This document shows, piece after piece, positions 25,104 through 34,222 of a stretch of DNA of 64,000 nt (its first letter is position 1; the number at the start of each line of letters is the position of its first letter). Position numbers and translations under genes: made by a program. Location of the stretch: NCBI RefSeq assembly GCF_002075345.1, contig NZ_NAEW01000004.1:124001-188000 (forward strand). The letters are read 5' to 3'. The stretch comes from Citrobacter braakii. GTDB lineage: Bacteria; Pseudomonadota; Gammaproteobacteria; Enterobacterales; Enterobacteriaceae. The notes beneath the pieces are model-generated. The model had not been told where the DNA came from. It saw only the letters and a list, made by a program, of their open reading frames with translations, and made no database searches.

Positions 25104-25645
25104 CAGCTGGCCTCTTTCATATGGCGAGTCAGTTCAATACGGTCAGACGGCACCAGGCATTTCTGGCGCTTACAATCCGGGCAGGTCTCAAAGCTTTCAC
25201 GGTGGTTTTCCGCACGGCTGTCGCCGTTGTGCTTAAGCAGCGCAATGGCGTAATCGATCTCTTTTTGTACCGCAAACGGGCGGTTACATTCGCGACAATT
25301 ACACAGCGCAAAGCGGGACTGCTGCAGGAAATCCTCTTTCTTCCACACCGCCAGTTCATACTCCTGCGACAGCTTGATTGCCGCCGTCGGGCAGACTTCT
25401 TCGCAGCGGGCGCAGAAGATGCAACGACCGAGATTGAACTGCCACGCCAGCTCATGGGTGACCAGATCGGTTTCTACCGTCAGTGCATTCGACGGGCACG
25501 CATTCACACAGGCCGCACAGCCAATGCACTGCTGCGGATTGTGTTCCGGTTTGCCACGGAAGTTTTTATCGACCGCAATCGGCTCCAGCGGATACGACGA
25601 TGTCGGCGCCCCGGTTTTGATGACTTTTTTGATAAAGGTAAACAT
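25103..25645 (-). CDS. hycF: Formate hydrogenlyase subunit 6, ferredoxin HycF
   Basis: A 180-residue NuoI-like protein with two [4Fe-4S] motifs ([16 protein letters not shown] and [16 protein letters not shown]) and further C-terminal CxxC pairs ([18 protein letters not shown]). It conducts electrons between HycB and HycG in the formate hydrogenlyase arm. Confidence 0.97.
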   Translation of the reverse strand: MFTFIKKVIKTGAPTSSYPLEPIAVDKNFRGKPEHNPQQCIGCAACVNACPSNALTVETDLVTHELAWQFNLGRCIFCARCEEVCPTAAIKLSQEYELAVWKKEDFLQQSRFALCNCRECNRPFAVQKEIDYAIALLKHNGDSRAENHRESFETCPDCKRQKCLVPSDRIELTRHMKEAS

Positions 25646-25654
25646 GGCGATTCC

Positions 25655-27364
25655 TTATTTCAGCGGCGAGTTTTTACGCTCGATGCTGTAGCGCTCAAGT
25701 TCTTTGTACGGCACGACTTTGCTCTTCTTCTTACGCACATCGACCACGGTCATACGGTCGGTACAGGAGTAGCAAGGATCGAGGCTACCGATAATCAGCG
25801 GGGCATCGGAAACGGTGTTGCCACGCAGCATGTAGCGCAGCGTCGGCCAGTTGGCGTAAGTCGCCGCGCGACAGCGCCAGCGATACAGTTTCTGGTTGTC
25901 GCCAGTCATACTCCAGTGAATGTCATCCCCGCGCGGCGCTTCAGCAAAGCCCAGCGCAAAGCGGTGTGGAATGTAGGTGAAACCTTCCACAGCCAGCGGG
26001 CCGCCTGGCAGGTTGTCCAGACCAAAGTCGATCATATTCAGTGCGGTGTAGACTTCATTGATACGGACTTTCAGACGAGAAATAACGTCGCAACCCTGCT
26101 CACTGTGAACTTCCATCGGCAGCAGGCCATAGCCCACAAACGGGTGATCGGCGCGGGTGTCACGCGCATGGCCGCTGGCGCGTACCATCGGGCCGACGTT
26201 ACTGAAGTCACGGGCAATCTCCGGATCCAGACGGCCAATACCTACGGTACGCTGTTCCATGTTCGGCGTGCTGAGCAGCATATCGACCAGTTCCTGCACG
26301 TCACGACGCATCTGCTGCGCCAGTTGACGGGTCTGGATCATATCCTCTTTCAGCAGATCACGACGAATACCGCCGATCAGGTTCAGACCGTAAGTTTTAC
26401 GTGCCCCGGTGAGGATCTCCGCCATCTTCATGGAGGTTTCACGCACGCGGAAGAACTGCATAAAGCCGGAGTCAAAACCGGTAAAGTGACAGGCCAGGCC
26501 GAGGTTCAGCAGGTGCGAGTGCAGGCGTTCAACTTCCAGCAGAATGGCGCGGATCATCTGCGCACGTTCCGGCACGACGATGCCCATCGCGTTCTCGACG
26601 GAGGTGGTATAGGCGGTGCTGTGCGCAAAGCCGCAAATGCCGCACACGCGGTCGGACAAGAAGGTCACTTCGTTGTAACCCATGCGGGTTTCCGCCAGCT
26701 TCTCCATGCCGCGGTGGACATAGAACAGACGGTAGTCGGCGTCGATGATGTTTTCGCCGTCAACAAACAGACGGAAGTGACCGGGTTCATCAGAGGTGAC
26801 GTGCAATGGGCCAATCGGCACCACGTTGTTTTTCTTGTCGCCCAGTTCGTTGATGAACTCGTAGGTTTCAGCATCGGTAGTCGGCGCGGGGCGCTGGCGA
26901 TAATCCATGCTGTCTTTACGCAGCGGGTAGAGTTCGTCCGGCCAGTCATCCGGCAGTACCAGACGACGCTCATCGGGCAAACCAACCGGGATCAAACCGT
27001 ACATATCGCGCACTTCGCGCTCGCCCCAGACCGCAGCAGGCACGCGCGGCGTGACGGACGGGAACTCCAGCTTATTGGCATCGACTTCAACGCGCACGGT
27101 AATCCAGCACTTGGTACCCTGCTCCATCGACAGCACGTAGTACACGGCATAATGACCGCACAGCTGACGTTCGTCGTTACCAAACAGCACGGACAACCAG
27201 CCACCCTGTTTGTAGTACAGGAACTCCACCACTTCCGGCAGGTAGTTCACCTTGACGGTGATCGTCAGCTGATCTTTGGTCTGCCAGGCTTCATCCAGCA
27301 CGACGCCCGGGAAGGCCTGGTGCAGCGCCGCGAGATATTGTTGACCTAATTTTTCTTCAGACAT
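25655..27364 (-). CDS. hycE: Formate hydrogenlyase subunit 5, hydrogenase 3 large subunit
   Basis: A 569-residue fusion of a NuoC-like N-terminal domain (to about residue 170) and a NuoD-like [NiFe] catalytic domain. The nickel-iron ligands are in RVCGICGFAHS and, near the C-terminus, DPCYSCTDRM. HycI cleaves just after that motif, removing a basic tail of about 32 residues. The ATG at 27364 (MSEEKLGQQY) matches E. coli; one two codons upstream was rejected. It makes H2 from protons using electrons from formate. Confidence 0.98.
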   Translation of the reverse strand: MSEEKLGQQYLAALHQAFPGVVLDEAWQTKDQLTITVKVNYLPEVVEFLYYKQGGWLSVLFGNDERQLCGHYAVYYVLSMEQGTKCWITVRVEVDANKLEFPSVTPRVPAAVWGEREVRDMYGLIPVGLPDERRLVLPDDWPDELYPLRKDSMDYRQRPAPTTDAETYEFINELGDKKNNVVPIGPLHVTSDEPGHFRLFVDGENIIDADYRLFYVHRGMEKLAETRMGYNEVTFLSDRVCGICGFAHSTAYTTSVENAMGIVVPERAQMIRAILLEVERLHSHLLNLGLACHFTGFDSGFMQFFRVRETSMKMAEILTGARKTYGLNLIGGIRRDLLKEDMIQTRQLAQQMRRDVQELVDMLLSTPNMEQRTVGIGRLDPEIARDFSNVGPMVRASGHARDTRADHPFVGYGLLPMEVHSEQGCDVISRLKVRINEVYTALNMIDFGLDNLPGGPLAVEGFTYIPHRFALGFAEAPRGDDIHWSMTGDNQKLYRWRCRAATYANWPTLRYMLRGNTVSDAPLIIGSLDPCYSCTDRMTVVDVRKKKSKVVPYKELERYSIERKNSPLK

Positions 27365-27381
27365 GCTCAAACTCTCTTAAA

Positions 27382-28305
27382 TCACGCCACCAGCAAGGAG
27401 ACGAACGCTAAAAACGCAAACCCAAAACCGGCCCAGGTCACGCGTGAAGTGGCGCAAAAACGCAGACGCGCCATGCTGTTTTCGAACAGGGCGATGACCA
27501 GCACGCCGAGAACCAGTTTGATGACGGCAATCACCAGCGCCAGCAGCAGCCCACCCGAGGTGAAGGTTTCCATCTCTCCCCACGGCAGGAACACGCCAAC
27601 GAACATTTGCAGAACGACCAGTTGCTTAAGGCTAATGCCCCATTTCAGCACCGCAAAACCGCTGCCGCTGTATTCGGTCAATGGACCTTCCTGCAGCTCC
27701 TGCTCTGCCTCTGCCAGATCGAACGGCAGTTTGCCCATTTCGATAAAGGTGGCGAAAGCACAGGCGCACAGCGCCAGAATCAACGGAATGCTGCGTGCAG
27801 TAGGCCAGTGATAAATGGTATCGGCGATATTGCTGATATGCGTTGAGCCAGCAACCTGCGCCGCAACCCACAGACCCAGCAGCAGGATAGGTTCAACCAG
27901 CACGCCGAGCATCGCTTCGCGGCTGGCGCCAATAGCGGTAAACGGGCTACCGGTATCCAGGCCCGCGATAGAGAAGAAGAAGCGGGCGATGGCGAACAGG
28001 TAAATTAAGGTGATCAGATCGCCCAGTTGCGGCAGTGGTGAGCCAACGGTCACTACCGGCAACGCGGTGGCGATAGTCAGCATCACACCCACCATCACAA
28101 ACGGCGTCAGGCGGAAAACCCAACTGGAATCCGCAGGCGCAATGCTCTGACGGCCCAGCAGTTTGATGATGTCGCGGTATTCCTGCAAAACGCCCGGACC
28201 GCGGCGATTGTGCAAACGCGCACGTGCCACGCGGGTAATACCGGACAGCAGCGGCGCAACGGCAAACAGCACCAGCGCCTGAATTAACGGATATAAAACA
28301 CTCAT
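27382..28305 (-). CDS. hycD: Formate hydrogenlyase subunit 4, membrane protein HycD
   Basis: A 307-residue NuoH-like integral membrane protein with about eight hydrophobic segments, anchoring the hydrogenase arm to the inner membrane. The conserved cytoplasmic loop ARARLHNRRGPGVLQEYRDI is near residue 27, and AEAEQELQEGPLTEYSG near residue 200 matches the NuoH quinone-loop region. It lies two bases after hycC. Confidence 0.96.
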   Translation of the reverse strand: MSVLYPLIQALVLFAVAPLLSGITRVARARLHNRRGPGVLQEYRDIIKLLGRQSIAPADSSWVFRLTPFVMVGVMLTIATALPVVTVGSPLPQLGDLITLIYLFAIARFFFSIAGLDTGSPFTAIGASREAMLGVLVEPILLLGLWVAAQVAGSTHISNIADTIYHWPTARSIPLILALCACAFATFIEMGKLPFDLAEAEQELQEGPLTEYSGSGFAVLKWGISLKQLVVLQMFVGVFLPWGEMETFTSGGLLLALVIAVIKLVLGVLVIALFENSMARLRFCATSRVTWAGFGFAFLAFVSLLVA

Positions 28306-28307
28306 TC

Positions 28308-30134
28308 TCAGGCTCCTCGTGAAACCACAATCACCACCAGTACCGCCAGCTCAATCAGCGCCAGGCGACGGAACAGCACCGGTGCAGCCGCATTCTGCCA
28401 GCCCGGAACCAGTGATACCGGATTCAGCCATTTGCGCAGTTTGAGTACCGGCGCAAAGGCTTCTTTCACCGGCATGGCAAAACCGTGTGCGGTAATGACC
28501 ATTGACTGCTCGTGATCGTAACCACACACCCATGCCGCACCGCGTGAACGCGATGGCAGACGGTTGCCTTTGAAAATCGCCATGATGATGAACGGCAGCA
28601 GCGGACATGCGATCAGCAGCAGCGTGATCATTGGCTGAGAAACGGTGGTGTTCGCGGTTTCCAGCGGCAGCGGAACGGCAGCGGAGATCATCGGCAGCAG
28701 CCACGGCGCAGCAACGCCCCCAATCACGCAGCAGATAGCCAACGCGACTACGCTAACGCCCATCAGGATTGGCGCGCAGCAGGCATTTTCAGCTTCCTTC
28801 GTGCGCGGTGCACCAAGGAACGTAACCCCATAGACTTTCGCCATACACATCACCGCCAGCGCGCCGGTAATCGCCAGTCCTACCGCCAGCAACGGTCCTA
28901 ACAGACGACCGACAAACGCGCCGCTGTTGCCAAGCTTAAAGAAGGACTGGTAGATAACCCACTCACCGGCAAAACCGTTCAGCGGCGGCAGTGCGGCCAT
29001 CGCCATCAGGCCAACCAGCATCGCCAGAGAGATAACCGGCATACGTTTACCGATACCGCCCAGTTTTTCGATATCACGATGACCGGTACGGAACCAGATG
29101 CTGCCTGCGCCCAGGAACAGAACGCTTTTGAACAGGCTGTGGTTTACCAGGTGGTACAGACCGCCGGTCAAACCCAGCGCAATCAGTGCAGGTTGATTCA
29201 GGGAAATTCCGGTTACGCCTGCGCCCAGACCCAGCAGAATAATGCCGATGTTTTCCAGCGTGTGATATGCCAGCAGACGCTGAATGTTGTGTTCCATCAG
29301 CGCATACAGACCGCCGACAAACGCGGTGATCATTCCCAGCACCAGCAGCGTAATGCCCCACCACAGCGGCGCATTACCGCCCAGCAGCGACAGGGAGAGA
29401 ATACCCAGCAGCCCCACTTTCATGACGACGGTAGAGAACAGCGCCGCCGCCGGTGCGCTGGCGTTGGCGTGTGCCTGTGGCACCCATCCGTGCAGCGGAA
29501 TAATCCCGGCCAGCAGGCCAAAACCCGCCACGCCCAGCAGCCAGATATCAGACCCGAGCGGCAGCTCCTGAGTGCGCAGGTCAAGCAGGCGCAGCTCCAG
29601 GGTGCCGTAGCGTTGCCACATCAGGTAGCAGGCAATAGCCAGCAGTAGCGTGCCGACGCGGCCCAGCGCAAACCACAGTTTGCCCTCTTTGCTGCAGCCG
29701 GTGAGGAACACGGCACACAGCGCCATGATTTCCGCCATCACCACCAGCGTTCCGAGGTTGCTGGCAACCACCGCACATACCGCTGCGGCCATCAGCAGAT
29801 TCACCAGCAGCCCGTTGGCTTTTACCTGCGGATGACGATGCCAGTCAATGTTGAACAGGCTGACAAACAGGCCGCACAGGCCCAGCGTAATCAGCCAGAT
29901 AGCGTTCAACGGGGTAATTTGCACACTGTGACCAATAAACGGCATCACACCGCTTAAAGCCAGGGCATTAGTCAGTACGGTGAAACCCGCAGCCGCTGTA
30001 CACAGGCTGCCAACCGCACCGCCAACCCCGGCAATCCAGCCGCTCAGCGGTTTGTGAAATGAAAACAGAAATGCCAGAACCGCAGCCGCCGTAAACCAGG
30101 CTACGCCGCTGTTAATCAGTGAAATTGCGCTCAT
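28308..30134 (-). CDS. hycC: Formate hydrogenlyase subunit 3, membrane protein HycC
   Basis: A 608-residue NuoL/MrpA-like antiporter-type membrane protein with around 14 to 16 hydrophobic segments. The core NADH-dehydrogenase-type repeat includes GLLAGIIPLHGWVPQAHANA and LAYHTLENIGIILLGLGAG, with the conserved charged Lys and Glu positions of the proton-channel family. It forms the membrane arm with HycD and overlaps hycB by 4 bp. Confidence 0.97.
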   Translation of the reverse strand: MSAISLINSGVAWFTAAAVLAFLFSFHKPLSGWIAGVGGAVGSLCTAAAGFTVLTNALALSGVMPFIGHSVQITPLNAIWLITLGLCGLFVSLFNIDWHRHPQVKANGLLVNLLMAAAVCAVVASNLGTLVVMAEIMALCAVFLTGCSKEGKLWFALGRVGTLLLAIACYLMWQRYGTLELRLLDLRTQELPLGSDIWLLGVAGFGLLAGIIPLHGWVPQAHANASAPAAALFSTVVMKVGLLGILSLSLLGGNAPLWWGITLLVLGMITAFVGGLYALMEHNIQRLLAYHTLENIGIILLGLGAGVTGISLNQPALIALGLTGGLYHLVNHSLFKSVLFLGAGSIWFRTGHRDIEKLGGIGKRMPVISLAMLVGLMAMAALPPLNGFAGEWVIYQSFFKLGNSGAFVGRLLGPLLAVGLAITGALAVMCMAKVYGVTFLGAPRTKEAENACCAPILMGVSVVALAICCVIGGVAAPWLLPMISAAVPLPLETANTTVSQPMITLLLIACPLLPFIIMAIFKGNRLPSRSRGAAWVCGYDHEQSMVITAHGFAMPVKEAFAPVLKLRKWLNPVSLVPGWQNAAAPVLFRRLALIELAVLVVIVVSRGA

Positions 30135-30742
30135 TTTGCATCCCCACTCTGAGCCTGCTGAAACAAGGTGAGATCGCCGAAGTCGGTATTGAAAGTCAGC
30201 TCACGCTTACGTTTGCTGGCGCGGGCAATATCCACGTTACTCACCAGGTGCAGGGCTTTGGTCGGGCACATGCGTACGCAGGCCGGACCAAGCTCGTCAA
30301 AACTGCACAGATCGCATTTCACCGCGATGGCACGAATACCCGGAACCCAGTCCAGCAACGTGCTCACGCGGGCAGGCGCTGGCGGAGCCGGAGGCGCTTT
30401 TGGCGTATTGGCGTTTGCCGGGATATGCAGCGGACGGCTACCGGAAAACTCAATCGCGCCAAACGGACAGGCGATCCCGCACAGTTTGCAGCTTACACAC
30501 AGGCTTTCATTCAGCTGCACGGCACCATCAACGCGATTAATCGCATTAACCGGACAAACGGTGGCGCAAGGCGCATCTTCGCAATGATGGCAAAGCTGCG
30601 GGGCGGATTCTTTTTCATTTAACATCACTTTCAGGCGCGGCATTGACTGCAGGCCATGCTGGCGATGTGTCTCTGAGCAGGCGGCTTCACAGGTGTGGCA
30701 GCCGATGCAAAGAGTGGAGTCAGCAATTACAAAACGATTCAC
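30131..30742 (-). CDS. hycB: Formate hydrogenlyase subunit 2, ferredoxin HycB
   Basis: This 203-residue polyferredoxin takes electrons from formate dehydrogenase H (FdhF, not in this window). Four cysteine clusters are seen: CIGCHTCEAACSE, CHHCEDAPCATVCP, CVSCKLCGIACPFG and CDLCSFDELGPACVRMCP. It is related to HydN. It is separated from hycA by 141 bp containing FhlA-site-like repeats. Confidence 0.96.
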   Translation of the reverse strand: MNRFVIADSTLCIGCHTCEAACSETHRQHGLQSMPRLKVMLNEKESAPQLCHHCEDAPCATVCPVNAINRVDGAVQLNESLCVSCKLCGIACPFGAIEFSGSRPLHIPANANTPKAPPAPPAPARVSTLLDWVPGIRAIAVKCDLCSFDELGPACVRMCPTKALHLVSNVDIARASKRKRELTFNTDFGDLTLFQQAQSGDAK

Positions 30743-30759
30743 CAGGCATTCCTCAGGTG

Positions 30760-30817
30760 ATAGTCATTTTTGACGAAAACATGTCTGGAAAATGTCATTT
30801 CGACATTTTTCGACATG
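30760..30817. promoter_or_regulatory. FhlA-like binding repeats between hycA and hycB
   Basis: Repeated and inverted copies of TGTCATTTCGACA-like sequence occur here (GTCATTTTTGACG, TGTCATTTCGACA, then TTTCGACATG). E. coli has an FhlA-binding site in the same hycA-hycB intergenic position that contributes to hyc activation. Confidence 0.6.
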
Positions 30818-30883
30818 CCCATTCCCTAAACGTCGTGACGCAGTATGAAAGTGCATCATGACAAAAGTGGGCACACCCAAGGC

Positions 30884-31342
30884 TTAAGCCGGGCTATGTC
30901 CCTCAATCAGCTGGCTTAAATTCACCGGCATATTGTTTTCAACCGCGGTATAGAGACTGTCGTAGACGGTGGCGATTTTTTCGAGATAGTGCTCCAGCAC
31001 CTGCTCGCGATCGCGGTTGCTGATACGCTCATCAACCTTACCGTCGATGGTCAACTCAGCCTGTGCAATCAGTTGCTTATCATCACCGTCTTTCGTTTCA
31101 ACGTAGTACTCGATGGTGTGGCTGTTAAAGCCGTCCGCCAGCGTGACGTAGATAGTGAAGTGTTCAAAAAGGACGAAGCAAAGATCCTTGTCCGGTGCGC
31201 AGCTCATTGCATGATGCAAACGCGCTTTTGACAGGGTGATCCCCTGAACCAGCGAGTTGCAGTAAATACGCCACTGGTCCTGTAGGCGACGATGCCGTTC
31301 AGCGATGTAATCGGCTTTTTCGCTTATTTCCCAAATAGTCAT
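30884..31342 (-). CDS. hycA: Formate hydrogenlyase regulatory protein HycA
   Basis: This 152-residue soluble protein negatively modulates FhlA-dependent expression of the formate regulon. It matches E. coli HycA along its length (MTIWEISEKADYIAERHRRL at the start, NLSQLIEGHSPA at the end). First gene of the hyc operon, transcribed from the sigma-54 promoter at 31380-31394. Confidence 0.95.
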   Translation of the reverse strand: MTIWEISEKADYIAERHRRLQDQWRIYCNSLVQGITLSKARLHHAMSCAPDKDLCFVLFEHFTIYVTLADGFNSHTIEYYVETKDGDDKQLIAQAELTIDGKVDERISNRDREQVLEHYLEKIATVYDSLYTAVENNMPVNLSQLIEGHSPA

Positions 31343-31379
31343 GTCAGGTTACCCGTTTAGCAGAGATGAACAGCTTTAA

Positions 31380-31394
31380 GCACATTTCATGCCA
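31380..31394 (-). promoter_or_regulatory. Sigma-54 promoter of the hyc operon
   Basis: On the minus strand TTGGCATGAAATGTGC gives GG (31392-31393) and GC (31380-31381) separated by exactly 10 bp, the RpoN -24/-12 signature. It lies 38 bp upstream of hycA. Confidence 0.88.
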
Positions 31395-31439
31395 AAATTA
31401 AAAACTTTAATTTTCATATAGATAAAAAATCAAAGAGCG

Positions 31440-31477
31440 GTGACGACATGTCATTTCGTCATCGTCGTCATTGTCAC
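31440..31477. promoter_or_regulatory. FhlA upstream activating region shared by hyc and hyp
   Basis: GTGACGACATGTCATTTCGTC, a GTC-rich centre and TTGTCAC form an imperfect palindrome midway between the two divergent sigma-54 promoters. E. coli FhlA activates both operons from this interval. The GTCATCGTC core also occurs in the 26-bp palindrome upstream of hydN. Confidence 0.65.
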
Positions 31478-31494
31478 GATAGAAAAAATTCAAG

Positions 31495-31510
31495 CTGGCA
31501 TGTTTATTGC
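31495..31510 (+). promoter_or_regulatory. Sigma-54 promoter of the hyp operon
   Basis: CTGGCATGTTTATTGC contains GG (31497-31498) and GC (31509-31510) with 10 bp between, 30 bp before hypA. It faces away from the hyc promoter and is FhlA/RpoN dependent in E. coli. Confidence 0.9.
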
Positions 31511-31540
31511 TTTTAATACGGCAACTTCATAGGAGGCGGT

Positions 31541-31912
31541 ATGCACGAAATAACCCTCTGCCAACGGGCACTGGAATTGATTGAACAACAGGCCACGCAA
31601 TACGGTGCTCAACGAGTAACTGGGGTCTGGCTCAAAATTGGCGCATTTTCTTGCGTAGAAACCAGCGCTCTCGCCTTTTGTTTTGATCTGGTATGCCGCG
31701 GGACCCTTGCAGAAGGTTGTAAACTCCACCTCGAAGAACAAGAAGCCGAATGTTGGTGCGAATCTTGTCAGCAATACGTCACCTTACTGACGCAACGCGT
31801 GCGCAGATGTCCGCAATGCAACAGCGATATGCTGAGAATTGTGGCCGATGACGGCTTACAGATTCGACGTATTGAAATAGATGAAACTCCAGCGCCGGAT
31901 GCCTACGCCTAA
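31541..31912 (+). CDS. hypA: Hydrogenase nickel incorporation protein HypA
   Basis: This 123-residue zinc metallochaperone delivers nickel to hydrogenase 3. The N-terminal nickel site is MHE, and the structural zinc site is two CxxC pairs (CWCESCQQYV and CPQCNSD). E. coli HypA is 116 residues. The extra C-terminal residues (ETPAPDAYA) are encoded by a REP palindrome that has run into the 3' end of the gene. An AGGAGG site precedes the ATG. Confidence 0.96.
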   Translation: MHEITLCQRALELIEQQATQYGAQRVTGVWLKIGAFSCVETSALAFCFDLVCRGTLAEGCKLHLEEQEAECWCESCQQYVTLLTQRVRRCPQCNSDMLRIVADDGLQIRRIEIDETPAPDAYA

Positions 31913-31927
31913 GCGTCATCATCCGGC
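31894..31927. repeat. REP palindrome overlapping the hypA 3' end
   Basis: GCCGGAT (31894-31900) and ATCCGGC (31921-31927) bound a REP-type palindrome with an inner GCCTACGCC element. The hypA stop codon (31910-31912) lies in its middle, so the repeat contributes the last codons of the gene. Confidence 0.8.
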
Positions 31928-31965
31928 AACTGAAGTATCGCAAGTAATAAGATCAGGAGTGAGCG

Positions 31966-32838
31966 ATGTGTACGACATGTGGTTGCGCTGAAGGCAACCT
32001 TTATATAGAGGGTGATGAGCATAATCCCCACTCGGCGTTTCGCAGCGCGCCATTTGCCCCAGCGGCTCGTCCGGCGCTGAATATTACCGGGGTGAAGACC
32101 TCCAGTTTCACACCGAGCCAGACCGAAGAAGGCGATTTGCATTACGGTCACGGTGAAGCAGGCACCCACGCGCCAGGCATGAGTCAGCGCCGGATGCTGG
32201 AAGTGGAAATTGACGTGCTGGATAAAAACAACCGTCTGGCCGAGCGCAACCGCGCACGCTTTGCTGCCCGTCAACATCTGGTATTAAACCTTGTCTCAAG
32301 CCCAGGCTCCGGTAAAACCACGCTGCTGACCGAAACGCTGATGAAGCTCAAAGACAGCGTGCCTTGCGCCGTCATTGAAGGCGACCAGCAGACGGTTAAC
32401 GATGCCGCCCGTATTCGCGCCACAGGTACGCCCGCCATCCAGGTCAACACCGGTAAAGGTTGCCACCTTGACGCACAAATGATTGCTGACGCCGCGCCAC
32501 GTTTGCCGCTTGAAGACAACGGCATCCTGTTCATTGAAAACGTCGGGAACCTGGTTTGCCCGGCCAGCTTCGACCTCGGCGAACGCCATAAAGTAGCGGT
32601 GCTTTCCGTCACCGAAGGCGAAGACAAGCCGCTGAAATACCCGCATATGTTTGCCGCCGCGTCGCTGATGCTGCTCAACAAAGTAGACCTACTGCCGTAC
32701 CTCAATTTTGACGTAGAAAAGTGCATCGCCAGCGCCCGGGAAGTGAACCCGGAAATTGAGATTATCCTGATTTCCGCCACCAGTGGCGAAGGCATGGACC
32801 AATGGCTCTCCTGGCTGGAGACGCAGCGATGTGCATAG
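31966..32838 (+). CDS. hypB: Hydrogenase nickel incorporation GTPase HypB
   Basis: This 290-residue GTPase cooperates with HypA in nickel insertion. The N-terminal high-affinity nickel motif is [10 protein letters not shown] (residues 2-11). The P-loop is [11 protein letters not shown] near residue 105, and NKVDLLPYL matches the guanine-specificity motif. It matches E. coli HypB in length and overlaps hypC by 10 bp. Confidence 0.97.
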   Translation: MCTTCGCAEGNLYIEGDEHNPHSAFRSAPFAPAARPALNITGVKTSSFTPSQTEEGDLHYGHGEAGTHAPGMSQRRMLEVEIDVLDKNNRLAERNRARFAARQHLVLNLVSSPGSGKTTLLTETLMKLKDSVPCAVIEGDQQTVNDAARIRATGTPAIQVNTGKGCHLDAQMIADAAPRLPLEDNGILFIENVGNLVCPASFDLGERHKVAVLSVTEGEDKPLKYPHMFAAASLMLLNKVDLLPYLNFDVEKCIASAREVNPEIEIILISATSGEGMDQWLSWLETQRCA

Positions 32839-33101
32839 GTGTTCCGGGTCAAATCCGCACCATTGATGGCAACCAGGCCAAAGTCGACGTTTGCGGTATT
32901 CAGCGCGACGTCGACCTGACGCTGGTCGGAAGCTGCGATGAACACGGTCAACCCCGCCTGGGTCAGTGGGTACTGGTCCACGTCGGCTTTGCCATGAGCA
33001 TCATTAATGAAGCTGAAGCGCACGACACGCTCGATGCGCTACAAAACATGTTTGACGTTGAGCCGGATGTCGGCGCGTTGTTGTATGGCGAGGAAAAATA
33101 A
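32829..33101 (+). CDS. hypC: Hydrogenase maturation chaperone HypC
   Basis: A 90-residue chaperone that, with HypD, assembles the Fe(CN)2CO unit and carries it to HycE. The essential Cys2 is in the start [13 protein letters not shown]. The ATG at 32829 is internal to the end of hypB and is required to give the Cys2 N-terminus; the in-frame extension to 32802 is not used. It overlaps hypD by one base. Confidence 0.96.
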   Translation: MCIGVPGQIRTIDGNQAKVDVCGIQRDVDLTLVGSCDEHGQPRLGQWVLVHVGFAMSIINEAEAHDTLDALQNMFDVEPDVGALLYGEEK

Positions 33102-34222
33102 TGCGTTTTGTTGACGAATACCGCGCACCAGAACAGGTGATGCAGTTGATAGAGCACCTGTGTGAACGTGCCGCACACCTCCCCTACACTGCTGAACGCC
33201 CGCTGCGCATCATGGAAGTGTGTGGTGGTCATACCCACGCTATCTTTAAGTTCGGTCTCGACCAATTGTTGCCCGACAACGTCGAGTTTATACATGGCCC
33301 GGGCTGCCCGGTTTGCGTTCTGCCGATGGGCAGAATCGACAGCTGTGTGGAAATCGCCAGCCATCCGGAAGTGATTTTTTGCACCTTTGGCGATGCGATG
33401 CGCGTTCCGGGTAAACAAGGTTCTTTGCTACAAGCCAAAGCGCGCGGCGCGGATATCCGCATCGTCTATTCACCGATGGATGCGCTGAAGCTGGCGCAGG
33501 AAAACCCAACGCGTAAGGTTGTGTTCTTTGGCCTGGGTTTTGAAACCACAATGCCAACCACCGCCATCACCCTTCAGCAGGCAAAACAGCGTGACGTGCA
33601 GAACTTTTACTTTTTCTGCCAGCACATCACGCTTATCCCTACGCTGCGCAGCCTGCTGGAACAGCCGGACAATGGCATCGACGCCTTCTTAGCGCCGGGC
33701 CATGTCAGCATGGTGATTGGCACCGATGCCTATAATTTCATTGCTTCAGATTTCCATCGTCCGTTGGTGGTCGCCGGTTTCGAACCGCTCGATCTGCTGC
33801 AGGGCGTGGTGATGTTGATTGAACAGAAGATTGCCGCGCATAGCCAGGTTGAAAACCAGTATCGCCGCGTGGTGCCGGACGCCGGTAACCTGTTAGCGCA
33901 ACAGGCCATCGCCGAAGTGTTCTGCGTCAATGGCGATAGCGAATGGCGCGGTCTGGGCGTCATTGAGTCCTCTGGCGTTCACCTGACGCCAGACTATCAG
34001 CGCTTTGATGCCGAAGCGTATTTCCAGCCAGCGCCGCAGCAGGTGTATGACGATCCGCGCGCACGTTGCGGCGAGGTATTGACCGGCAGATGCAAACCGC
34101 ATCAGTGCCCGCTATTTGGCAAAACCTGTAACCCGGAGACCGCGTTTGGCGCCCTGATGGTCTCCTCAGAAGGCGCATGTGCCGCCTGGTATCAGTATCG
34201 TCAGCAGGAGTGTGAAGCATGA
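33101..34222 (+). CDS. hypD: Hydrogenase maturation iron-sulfur protein HypD
   Basis: This 373-residue scaffold protein receives cyanide from HypE and builds the Fe(CN)2CO group with HypC. Conserved motifs: MEVCGGHTHAIFKFGL near residue 38, HGPGCPVCVLP near residue 66, GFETTMPTTA, and the C-terminal [4Fe-4S] cysteines in CGEVLTGRCKPHQCPLFG followed by TCNPE. It overlaps hypE by 4 bp. Confidence 0.97.
   Translation: MRFVDEYRAPEQVMQLIEHLCERAAHLPYTAERPLRIMEVCGGHTHAIFKFGLDQLLPDNVEFIHGPGCPVCVLPMGRIDSCVEIASHPEVIFCTFGDAMRVPGKQGSLLQAKARGADIRIVYSPMDALKLAQENPTRKVVFFGLGFETTMPTTAITLQQAKQRDVQNFYFFCQHITLIPTLRSLLEQPDNGIDAFLAPGHVSMVIGTDAYNFIASDFHRPLVVAGFEPLDLLQGVVMLIEQKIAAHSQVENQYRRVVPDAGNLLAQQAIAEVFCVNGDSEWRGLGVIESSGVHLTPDYQRFDAEAYFQPAPQQVYDDPRARCGEVLTGRCKPHQCPLFGKTCNPETAFGALMVSSEGACAAWYQYRQQECEA

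Noticed and set aside
25082-27349. A 755-codon open frame on the plus strand opposite hycE and hycF
   Set aside because: It is fully antisense to hycE and hycF, whose protein matches are exact. The open frame reflects codon bias of the real genes, and its translation has no recognisable domain.
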